Shown: in pieces, positions 57,355-64,000 of the stretch
Numbering within the stretch: the stretch's first letter is position 1
Layout: each line of letters begins with the position of its first letter
NCBI GenBank assembly: GCA_016872055.1
Contig: VHBH01000002.1
Location: 124,001 to 188,000, forward strand
Direction of reading: 5' to 3'
Length of the DNA stretch: 64,000 nucleotides
DNA from: Nitrososphaerota archaeon
GTDB taxonomy: Archaea; Thermoproteota; Nitrososphaeria; Nitrososphaerales; Nitrosopumilaceae
The notes under the pieces: model-generated
The model's database searches: none
The model's input: only the letters and a program-made list of their open reading frames with translations
What the model was told of the DNA's origin: nothing
Made by a program: the position numbers and the translations under genes

Positions 57355-58434
57355 CTAGATTTTTCCTTTTTTGTACAGCATTTCTGCCAACAAGACTGCT
57401 CCTTTTGCAGAGCCCATTTTCTTGTTGTGAGAAAATAGCACATACTTCAAACCATTGTCAAAGATTTGGTCTTCTTCCAGTCTTCCCATAGATGTGGTCA
57501 TACCGTCATTAAGATGTCTGTCGATTCTTGGCTGTGGTCTTGTCGGGTCCTGGTGTACTACTAGGTAATCTTTTGGTGCCGAAGGTAATCCAGTAACGCT
57601 GATGTGATTTGAAAATTCCTCGATGGAATGTCTTACATCTTCTGCCTTTGCTGGCATAGATGTTTCAACAAAGACGGATTCTGTATGGCCATCAATTACT
57701 GGAACTCGCGTGCATGTGCAGCTCACCTTTATGTTTGCTGGCTCTATCTTGCCATCCTTTAGCTTGCCCAAGATTTTTGCAGTCTCTACTCTGACCTTGT
57801 TTTCCTCTTTTGGAATGTACGGAATTAGGTTGTCAGTTACATCCAGTGCGGATACTCCTGGCGAGCGTCCGGCTCCAGAGATTGCTTGCATTGATGTCAT
57901 GATTACTCGCTTGGCGCCATAGTTTTCGTACAGCGGCTTCATTGTAATGACTAGACCAGTTGTGGTGCAGTTTGGTAGTGGTAAGACATAGCCCTTCCAG
58001 TTTCTGTTCTTTTTTTGCTGCTCGATTAGCTCAACGTGGTCGTCATTGATTCCAGGAATCAAGATTGGCACATCCTCTTCATATCTGTATGCAGATGACG
58101 TTGATACCACTGGAACATCTTTGGCAAATTTGGTCTCAATGTCTCGAGCTGCCTCATCTTCTATTGCTGAGAAGACCAAGTCTAATTCTGATACTTTGAC
58201 ATCATTAATTGCTACTACTGGCATGTCACGTGCATATTTTGGAACATCCCCACCTACTTGCCATTTTACTATGCCGGAGTTAGGATCGCGAATAGCCTCG
58301 ATGTATTTTTTGCCTGCAGATCTCTCAGATGCCGCAAGTTGGGTCACATCAAACCATGGGTGGTTCTCTAGGGATAAGAGGAATTCCTGCCCTACGGCGC
58401 CTGTTGCGCCCAAGATTGCTACGCGCTTCTTCAT
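57355..58434 (-). CDS. asd: Aspartate-semialdehyde dehydrogenase
   Basis: 359 residues from ATG 58434 (MKKRVAILGATGAVGQEFLL); the frame continues eight codons upstream to 58458, but a TATA-like AATTATTAAT about 29 bases before the inner ATG favours it. The catalytic cysteine is in LPLPNCTTTGLVITMKPLY, with ISGAGRSPGVSALDV and the C-terminal HTESVFVET region. It makes aspartate semialdehyde for lysine, threonine and methionine. In Sulfolobales, homologues also reduce malonyl-CoA, so a second role in carbon fixation is conceivable but not shown. Confidence 0.92.
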   Translation of the reverse strand: MKKRVAILGATGAVGQEFLLSLENHPWFDVTQLAASERSAGKKYIEAIRDPNSGIVKWQVGGDVPKYARDMPVVAINDVKVSELDLVFSAIEDEAARDIETKFAKDVPVVSTSSAYRYEEDVPILIPGINDDHVELIEQQKKNRNWKGYVLPLPNCTTTGLVITMKPLYENYGAKRVIMTSMQAISGAGRSPGVSALDVTDNLIPYIPKEENKVRVETAKILGKLKDGKIEPANIKVSCTCTRVPVIDGHTESVFVETSMPAKAEDVRHSIEEFSNHISVTGLPSAPKDYLVVHQDPTRPQPRIDRHLNDGMTTSMGRLEEDQIFDNGLKYVLFSHNKKMGSAKGAVLLAEMLYKKGKI

Positions 58435-58517
58435 CAAGGAAAATTTTTGTGCGATCAATTAATAATTCTTAGCCCCAAGACCGCAACAACTAAACCCGTC
58501 ACAGCCTGCCTTGATTC

Positions 58518-59582
58518 ATGAAGTATGCCAAAAACATCCAATTTCATAGCACAGTCCACCATGGCGGACCTTATTCAATTTCTGTGTATGATCCTAGGAT
58601 CATAGATTTTAGCTCGAATGTAAACCCACTGGGATTTCCCGACATAATCAAAAAGGCAATCGACTATGCCAAAATTCCAACATATCCGGATCACAATTCT
58701 ACAAAGCTAAAACAAACCCTCTCAAAATATCTGGGAATGCCAATTGCAAACATCACAATAGGAAACGGAGCAACCGAAATAATCTATGATTTTTGCAGGG
58801 CTACATCAAAATCCAAGGTTCTTATAATTTCCCCCACATTTGGAGAATATGAAGCGGCAGCTCGACTCTATGGGGCAAAACCGGAATTCTTTGCAACGCT
58901 CAATCTACAATCTAATCTGGAACAATTCATAAAAAAAATCCCGAAAAATGGATTAGTTTTTGTCTGCAATCCAAATAATCCTACAGGCGAGCTTTTACAA
59001 AAAAAGTCTATTATGCAAATAATCAAGGTAGCAAAAGCTAAATCTTCTCTTGTATTTTTAGATGAATGCTTCATCGAGCTGACCCAGACACCAAACCAGT
59101 CCGTCATTGGTTTGGTCAAAAAATATCCAAATCTCTTTGTCCTGCGCTCTCTGACAAAATCATTTGGCCTTGCAGGATTGCGCGTAGGATATGCGATAGG
59201 AAACAAAGACATCATCTCTATCCTAAACAAGATCAAGGTTCCTTGGAGTGTAAATGAGTTAGCACATCAGGCGGGAATTGCGGCATTATCTGATAAGACA
59301 TTTCTTACAAAAACACGAAAGCTAATAAAATCAGAATCCAAGTTTCTCATAAACTCAATATCGAAAATCCAAGGTTTTTCATGTTCTAGTTCTGCGACTA
59401 ACTTTCTTTTGATCAAAACAAAACAGCCAGCAAGTCTTGTGCAAAAAAAACTAATACGAAAAAATATCTTGGTGCGAGATTGCGGAAATTTCCACGGACT
59501 CGACTCGCATTATATCAGAATAGCAGTTAGGACTAGAAAAGAAAACCAAAAGCTGGTATCTGCACTGGAGAAAATATCATGA
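58518..59582 (+). CDS. cobD: Threonine-phosphate decarboxylase-like aminotransferase (CobD)
   Basis: 354 residues, fold-type I PLP enzyme close to HisC/CobD. Motifs: VHHGGPYSISVYDPR near the N terminus (HGG is typical of CobD), DFSSNVNPLGFP, CNPNNPTGELL and SLTKSFGLAGLRVGYAIG with the PLP lysine. Given the cobalamin genes directly downstream, it most likely makes (R)-1-amino-2-propanol phosphate from threonine phosphate for the B12 nucleotide loop. HisC is the alternative. Overlaps cbiP by four bases. Confidence 0.85.
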   Translation: MKYAKNIQFHSTVHHGGPYSISVYDPRIIDFSSNVNPLGFPDIIKKAIDYAKIPTYPDHNSTKLKQTLSKYLGMPIANITIGNGATEIIYDFCRATSKSKVLIISPTFGEYEAAARLYGAKPEFFATLNLQSNLEQFIKKIPKNGLVFVCNPNNPTGELLQKKSIMQIIKVAKAKSSLVFLDECFIELTQTPNQSVIGLVKKYPNLFVLRSLTKSFGLAGLRVGYAIGNKDIISILNKIKVPWSVNELAHQAGIAALSDKTFLTKTRKLIKSESKFLINSISKIQGFSCSSSATNFLLIKTKQPASLVQKKLIRKNILVRDCGNFHGLDSHYIRIAVRTRKENQKLVSALEKIS

Positions 59583-60412
59583 CTAGAACATTAATGATTC
59601 AAGGAACGTCGTCCGGTGCAGGAAAAACCACGCTCGTGACAGCGCTGTGCAGGATTTTCTCAAATCGTGGATACCGCGTTGCACCATTCAAGTCACAAAA
59701 CATGTCAAATTATTCCTACAAGGACGGCTTTGAGATATCTCAGGCGCAGGCGATTCAGGCAATTGCAGCCCGTGCCGAGATCTCCCCGCACATGAATCCA
59801 ATTTTGCTAAAGCCACTTGGCGACTATATTAGTAATGTCGTAATTCAAGGAAAACCGTTCAAGAAAATGTCAGCCAAAACCTACTATGAGAAATTTGCAC
59901 TAGGTCGTGGAATTAAAACAGCAATGAATTCGTTTTCACACCTAAAATCAAAATATGATCTGATAATCCTAGAGGGTGCCGGCTCACCTGCCGAGATAAA
60001 TCTGCAAAAATATGATATTGCAAACATGAAGATAGCACAAAAGACGCATTCTCCAGTAATTCTTGTTTCCGACATTGAAAAGGGGGGAACATTTGCTAGC
60101 ATTGCAGGCACAATGATGTTACTATCAAAGCAAGAACAAAGTCTGGTCAGGGGATTCATCATAAACAAGTTCAGAGGAAACAAAAAGCTACTGGAGCCTG
60201 GATTTAGGCGCCTAAGGCAAATAACATCTAAATCCGTTCTAGGTGTAATGCCTCTAGTTGACCTAGAGTTGCCAAACGAAGACTCACTTGACGACAAAAT
60301 CCATTTGTTCAGAAAGCAAAACAAGCAGAAACTAGACACCCAAATTGAAAAGCTGGCAAAGATAACGCAGCAAAATATTGACATCAAATCAATAGAGAGG
60401 TTGATATCATGA
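59579..60412 (+). CDS. cbiP: Cobyric acid synthase, synthetase domain only
   Basis: 277 residues. The P loop IQGTSSGAGKTTLVTALCRI, FKSQNMSNYSYKDGFEISQA and LIILEGAGSPAEINLQKYDI are the ATP-binding and substrate motifs of CbiP/CobQ. CbiP amidates cobyrinic acid a,c-diamide four times to cobyric acid and is normally about 480-500 residues. Here the C-terminal glutaminase (GATase) domain is missing, and the stop overlaps the cbiB ATG, so it is a natural end. Ammonia may therefore come from another protein or directly from solution. Confidence 0.85.
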   Translation: MTRTLMIQGTSSGAGKTTLVTALCRIFSNRGYRVAPFKSQNMSNYSYKDGFEISQAQAIQAIAARAEISPHMNPILLKPLGDYISNVVIQGKPFKKMSAKTYYEKFALGRGIKTAMNSFSHLKSKYDLIILEGAGSPAEINLQKYDIANMKIAQKTHSPVILVSDIEKGGTFASIAGTMMLLSKQEQSLVRGFIINKFRGNKKLLEPGFRRLRQITSKSVLGVMPLVDLELPNEDSLDDKIHLFRKQNKQKLDTQIEKLAKITQQNIDIKSIERLIS

Positions 60413-61368
60413 TCCCAATTTTGATCGCAATTGGAGCTATACTACTTGATCTTGCTTTTGGCGACCCAAGATCAAAGTATCACCCAACTGCATGGGTTGG
60501 AACTATGATTGCTAGATTAATTCCATTTGCAAAATCACAAAATCCAACCATGGAAAAGATTGGCGGAATAACTGTAACCGTATCAATTACTGGACTTGTT
60601 GCTGCCCTGCTGGTATCCTTTGAAGTATTTACCAGTACTACCGAAATAATATCAACGGTATTGATGGTTCTAATTGGTTCTGTTCTGCTCAAGACAACTA
60701 TTGCTATACGCGGCCTAGAGCAGCACGGAAAGCAAGTAATGGAGTCTTTACACCAAGACAACCTAGGCGAAGCCCAAGAACGACTGGCAATGCTGGTAAA
60801 GCGAAGCACAAAACAGCTGGACAAAAACCATGTGGTATCCGGAGTCCTAGAAACCACAAGCGAAAACATTGTGGATGGCGTTACAGGACCGCTTTTCTAT
60901 TTTGGCTTGTTTGGCTTCCCTGGAGCATTTGTGTATCGCACAATCAACACATTTGACTCCATGATAGGCTACAGAAATTCCATATTTTCCAACGTGGGCT
61001 GGTTTGCAGCAAATTGCGATAAGATCCTCAACTATATTCCTGCAAGAATCACTGGTTATGTGATGGTACTTGCCGCGCTAATCGTAGGTACAGATTGGAG
61101 AGGAGCACTGCATACAATGAGAGAAGACGGAAACAAGACCTCAAGCCCAAACGCAGGAATTCCTATGGCTGCAATGGCAGGTGCATTACACACAAGGTTT
61201 GAGAAAATCGATCATTATTCTCTGGGCAATGGCACAGCAGAGCTGGATTATACTCATTTCAAATCAGCAGTCACACTAATGAAGACAACGTGTGTTCTGT
61301 TTTGTGGAATTGTGACAATACCGTCAATCATGGTGTTGAGTTATCTTGGTTGGTGGATTCATGTTTAG
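60409..61368 (+). CDS. cbiB: Adenosylcobinamide-phosphate synthase CbiB
   Basis: 319 residues, polytopic, with the CbiB signature LDLAFGDPRSKYHPTAWVG, SENIVDGVTGPLFYFGLFG and NTFDSMIGYRNSIFSNVG. It links aminopropanol phosphate to adenosylcobyric acid at the membrane. It follows the CobD-like gene's product in the pathway. ATGA overlap with cbiP; the CobS gene start lies inside its 3' end. Confidence 0.95.
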   Translation: MIPILIAIGAILLDLAFGDPRSKYHPTAWVGTMIARLIPFAKSQNPTMEKIGGITVTVSITGLVAALLVSFEVFTSTTEIISTVLMVLIGSVLLKTTIAIRGLEQHGKQVMESLHQDNLGEAQERLAMLVKRSTKQLDKNHVVSGVLETTSENIVDGVTGPLFYFGLFGFPGAFVYRTINTFDSMIGYRNSIFSNVGWFAANCDKILNYIPARITGYVMVLAALIVGTDWRGALHTMREDGNKTSSPNAGIPMAAMAGALHTRFEKIDHYSLGNGTAELDYTHFKSAVTLMKTTCVLFCGIVTIPSIMVLSYLGWWIHV

Positions 61369-62086
61369 ACAAGCAGGTTCTGTGTTTTCATTTCTTACAA
61401 TAATTCCTGCAGGAAATTCTGATCTGCAGACTGTTGCAAAACACATGTATCTATTTCCAGTAATTGGAATTGCAATTGGTTTGTTGCTTGGAGCAGCAGG
61501 CTGGGGAATGTCTTTCTTTTTAGAACCACTAGTAGTTGGATTGCTAGTTACTGCTGGCCTAGTACTGATCACTGGCATACACCATACTGATGGATTATCA
61601 GATTTTGCAGATGGTATCATGGTTAAGGGAACAAAAGAAAAAAAGCTAGAGGTGATGCGGGACCCAAAGGTCGGCTCTGCTGGAATAATTACCATTGTGC
61701 TTTATGTCGCAGCTGCTGTTATTGCACTCTCTTTCATGAAGGGCTTTGAGCTGTTTTATGCAATCTTGATTGGAGAAATTATTGCCAAATTTTGCATGGT
61801 GTTGTCTGCAAGCATTGGTCCTTCTGCTTGGCAGGGTTCTAACTCGACATTTATCGAATCAATGAAGGACAGAAAAAAGCTAGTCATTGCAGGAATAATT
61901 ACCATATCGATAATTGTAGCATTTCAGAACAATGCCGGCTTTGTGGCATTGGGTGCTGCCATAGTAATAACTCTGATTATCATAGGCGTCTCTAGGCGTA
62001 GTTTTGGCGGAATCTCAGGTGACATTATGGGTGCTACAAACGAGCTGGCACGGGTTTCTGCATTTCTAGTGTTTGCATCGCTATGA
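61361..62086 (+). CDS. cobS: Adenosylcobinamide-GDP ribazoletransferase CobS
   Basis: 241 residues from ATG 61361 (a TTG at 61346 adds five). The membrane protein has the family motifs SFLTIIPAG near the N terminus, LITGIHHTDGLSDFADGIM with the acidic metal site, and GEIIAKFCMVLSASIGPSAW. It joins adenosylcobinamide-GDP with alpha-ribazole (phosphate) to form adenosylcobalamin. Overlaps cbiB and cobY. Confidence 0.94.
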   Translation: MFRQAGSVFSFLTIIPAGNSDLQTVAKHMYLFPVIGIAIGLLLGAAGWGMSFFLEPLVVGLLVTAGLVLITGIHHTDGLSDFADGIMVKGTKEKKLEVMRDPKVGSAGIITIVLYVAAAVIALSFMKGFELFYAILIGEIIAKFCMVLSASIGPSAWQGSNSTFIESMKDRKKLVIAGIITISIIVAFQNNAGFVALGAAIVITLIIIGVSRRSFGGISGDIMGATNELARVSAFLVFASL

Positions 62087-62646
62087 TTGGACTGGTCATG
62101 GCAGGAGGCAAGGGGACAAGGATGAGTATACCGGGTGAAAAACTTCTTCTCCAATACAAAAAGCCAGTCATATTGCACGTAATTGACGCACTAAAGAATT
62201 CCAAGTGTTTTACAAAAATAATTGCGGTAACAAGCCCAAATTCACCAAACACGGAAAAGCTTGTCTCAGAGCATACGGGTATTGTACCAACAAACGGACA
62301 AGACTATGTCTATGATCTCAATTTTGCATTATCCAAGTTTGATGAGCCAGTTTTTGTGACCTCTGGTGATCTACCATTATTAGATCATAATGTGATACAA
62401 GACTTGGTATCAAAATACCAAAATAAAGACTGGCAGAGCTTTGTTGTGACAAAAAAATTCCTAGACCAAAACAACCTATCTCTTGAATATTCCACAGATG
62501 TAAATGGCGTTCAATGCTATTACACCGGAATCTCCATAGTAAATCCAAGAGGATCAAAGAGGGAAACCTGTACTATATTTGATGATAAAAGAATTGCAGT
62601 TAATCTGAACACAAAGTCAGATTACGACTTATTCCAGAATTCCTAG
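62083..62646 (+). CDS. cobY: GTP:adenosylcobinamide-phosphate guanylyltransferase CobY
   Basis: 187 residues, nucleotidyltransferase fold: LVMAGGKGTRMSIPGEKLLL as the nucleotide loop, VTSGDLPLLDHNVI with the metal-binding acidic residues and DVNGVQCYYTGISIVNPRG. Archaea use CobY in place of bacterial CobU. It ends the operon CobD-CbiP-CbiB-CobS-CobY. The 3' end overlaps the convergent S27e gene by 18 bp. Confidence 0.93.
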   Translation: MIGLVMAGGKGTRMSIPGEKLLLQYKKPVILHVIDALKNSKCFTKIIAVTSPNSPNTEKLVSEHTGIVPTNGQDYVYDLNFALSKFDEPVFVTSGDLPLLDHNVIQDLVSKYQNKDWQSFVVTKKFLDQNNLSLEYSTDVNGVQCYYTGISIVNPRGSKRETCTIFDDKRIAVNLNTKSDYDLFQNS

Positions 62647-62829
62647 TATAGTTCCGTGAATCTTTGCAACAGAGCCAGTTGGTTCTGCAATTACGTTGCC
62701 GCAAGACTTGCATGTAACGATTGAAGTGACATGTGAGTACAAAATGTTCTCCGCACTACACTCCTTACACTGGACCTTTTGGAATTTGCTCTTTGGCTTT
62801 GGAACCAAAATGTGTGCTCGCTTTGTCAT
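62629..62829 (-). CDS. rps27e: 30S ribosomal protein S27e
   Basis: 66 residues. Zinc ribbon with VQCKECSAENILYSH and IVTCKSCGNVI, the standard S27e core, preceded by the basic PKPKSKFQK segment. It overlaps the L44e stop by four bases on the same strand, the usual archaeal L44e-S27e operon order. Confidence 0.96.
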   Translation of the reverse strand: MTKRAHILVPKPKSKFQKVQCKECSAENILYSHVTSIVTCKSCGNVIAEPTGSVAKIHGTILGILE

Positions 62830-63104
62830 GCAGTCAACTCCAATTTGCGTAGTCTAATCCCATGTTTCATTGTTTTCTTTTTACAAATAGGGCATGTAAA
62901 AATCAATGTTTGTTTTTTTGTAGTTTTAGCAGGTTTTGCAAGTTTTGGGAATTTTTGTCCTCCGTACCCCTTTTTGTCCTCTTCGTGTCTTCGCTCACCA
63001 ATGGCAGAGCCTCTTCTTTTGCCTGCTTTGTACAAGGCTACCTTTTGAGCAGTATGTTTCTTGCATTTAGGACAATATCTGTTCATTTCCTTGGGTACGT
63101 TCAT
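62826..63104 (-). CDS. rpl44e: 50S ribosomal protein L44e
   Basis: 92 residues from ATG 63104 (MNVPKEMNRYCPKCKKHTAQ); the open frame extends to 63191 but the added residues are not part of the family. Zinc fingers are RYCPKCKKHTA and FTCPICKKKTM, with the basic AGKRRGSAIGERRHE segment between. Typical L44e length. Divergent from the adenine deaminase gene. Confidence 0.96.
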   Translation of the reverse strand: MNVPKEMNRYCPKCKKHTAQKVALYKAGKRRGSAIGERRHEEDKKGYGGQKFPKLAKPAKTTKKQTLIFTCPICKKKTMKHGIRLRKLELTA

Positions 63105-63184
63105 AGAGAAAGCCCGCCTAGCTGGTAATTTAAACAATAGCTCCTCATTGAACCTATAATAGAGCCTACTCCAAACTGATTGGC

Positions 63185-64000
63185 GTGTCACGTCTTGATA
63201 CCATCAACTCACTCAACGCAGTTGCCATGGGCGACAAAAAGGCAGACATCATTCTAAAGAATTGCTCATTGATCAACGTTTACACCAAAGAGATCAACAC
63301 AGACACCCAAGTTGCTATTACAGCTGATAGAATCGCATATGTCGGTCCAGATGCAACACACGCCGCAGGACCAAAAACTACCATAATAGATTTAGAAAAA
63401 AAATATCTCACACCGGGATTTGCAGATCCACATGTTCACATTGACCAGTTTGTAATGCCATCAGAGCTTGCCAAGCGATCGCTTCTTTGCGGAACGACGA
63501 GCCTTTTTTCAGATCCAATAGATATCGTGAGTGTTTGCGGATTTGCTGGACTAAAACAATTTGTAAAGTCGTGCTCTGGACTACCAATTAGGATTTTCTC
63601 TGTAACTCCTGGCGGCATACCAGTAGATCCTAAATTTAGCCACGGAAAAGCACTATCATTATCAGAAGAAAAGTCCGCCCTAAATCTGAATGGAATTGTG
63701 GGATTGGGTGAAGTGTTCTCGTGGACCAAGGTCACAAGCAGAGACCAAAAAACAATGAAAAAGCTTGCACAAATGCTTGACCAAAACTGTCTGATAAACG
63801 GCCACACAGCGGGAGCATCAGACAAAAAGCTTAACGCGTACATTTCCTCTGGAATTTTCTCATGTCATGAGCCAATCGACTATTCTCAGGTAATGGAGAG
63901 ACTCAGGTTAGGAATGTGGGTTATGATGAGAGAGGGCTCCATTCGGCGTGATCTAAAAAACATCATACCGCAAATCCTGCAAAACAAACCATATCTTTCA
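63185..64000 (+). CDS. ade: Adenine deaminase-family amidohydrolase (3' end outside window)
   Basis: 272 codons from GTG 63185 to the window end. The metal motif PGFADPHVHIDQF near residue 85, IVGLGEVFSWTKV, NGHTAGASDKKLNAYISSG and CHEPIDYSQ match adenine deaminase (Ade), which converts adenine to hypoxanthine in purine salvage. The start MSRLDTINSLNAVAMGDKKA is typical in having a helical N-terminal extension before KADIILKN. The C-terminal half is missing because the window stops. A purine phosphoribosyltransferase at 47888 could use the product. Confidence 0.88.
   Translation, partial: MSRLDTINSLNAVAMGDKKADIILKNCSLINVYTKEINTDTQVAITADRIAYVGPDATHAAGPKTTIIDLEKKYLTPGFADPHVHIDQFVMPSELAKRSLLCGTTSLFSDPIDIVSVCGFAGLKQFVKSCSGLPIRIFSVTPGGIPVDPKFSHGKALSLSEEKSALNLNGIVGLGEVFSWTKVTSRDQKTMKKLAQMLDQNCLINGHTAGASDKKLNAYISSGIFSCHEPIDYSQVMERLRLGMWVMMREGSIRRDLKNIIPQILQNKPYLS

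Noticed and set aside
58518-59582. Histidinol-phosphate aminotransferase as primary call
   Set aside because: The N-terminal HGG motif and the operon with four cobalamin genes favour CobD; HisC is kept only as an alternative.

Overview
The window looks like chromosomal DNA of an ammonia-oxidizing archaeon of the class Nitrososphaeria (Nitrosopumilus/Nitrosarchaeum/Nitrosotenuis type). The evidence is a fully archaeal information-processing set (TFB, TFE-alpha, S19e, S27e, L44e, Rpp21, NAC, PDCD5, Nep1, Trm56), frequent leaderless genes with a TATA-like box about 26 bases before the start, many TTG/GTG starts, a GlnK-Amt pair, bacterial-like genes for riboflavin, UbiD and PHA-granule-type proteins, and several small zinc-ribbon proteins that I associate with this lineage. 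No insertion sequence, CRISPR array or rRNA was seen. The genus is an inference.

Layout. 0-4.5 kb: end of a repeat-containing surface protein, rhomboid protease, 4-OT-like tautomerase, nitrilase-family amidase, thiolase plus its DUF35 partner. 4.5-9.5 kb: an unusual HTH/ATP-cone/NrdD-like fusion followed by the B12-dependent ribonucleotide reductase NrdJ. 9.5-19.8 kb: exported proteins, Nep1, tRNA-Gly, Dps with a TRASH-domain regulator, Sua5, Rpp21-S19e-PDCD5, an MDR dehydrogenase/HpcH pair, a paired exported/membrane gene set and a lysine-threonine-glutamate repeat protein. 19.8-30.2 kb: an AT-rich accessory region of small zinc ribbons, a TFB paralogue, FMN-binding and nitroreductase proteins, a photolyase, a DUF1722 (YbgA) protein, a CarH-like B12-binding protein and a DUF2867-type SDR. 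Intergenic regions here share the motif CTAGTGC(T/C)AATT, three times as inverted pairs. 30.2-46.5 kb: regulators, proline dehydrogenase, a complete-looking riboflavin operon, TFE, Trm56, HflX, PhoU, NAC, UbiD. 46.5-57.3 kb: SDR, decayed and intact universal stress proteins, GlnK/Amt, two phasin-like proteins, a gene-free stretch holding a GC-rich hairpin and a tRNA-like element, heme O synthase and an Lrp regulator without a canonical start. 57.3-64 kb: aspartate-semialdehyde dehydrogenase, a five-gene late-cobalamin operon (CobD, short CbiP, CbiB, CobS, CobY), S27e-L44e, and a partial adenine deaminase.

The most interesting candidate system is a light-responsive regulon at 19.8-30.2 kb. The B12-binding protein at 27597-28442 has the Trp-x9-Glu-His and Glu-x-His-x2-Gly residues of CarH/LitR photoreceptors at matching spacing, but no MerR-type DNA-binding domain, and alanine where CarH has its light-state histidine ligand. 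It sits between photolyase/YbgA genes and an SDR operon of the kind that accompanies LitR/CarH in bacteria, and the repeated motif lies in its own divergent promoter. The same window encodes late B12 assembly and a B12-dependent ribonucleotide reductase, so cobalamin may link light sensing, DNA repair and dNTP supply. This is inference from sequence and context; the binding of the protein to the motif is not shown by the sequence.
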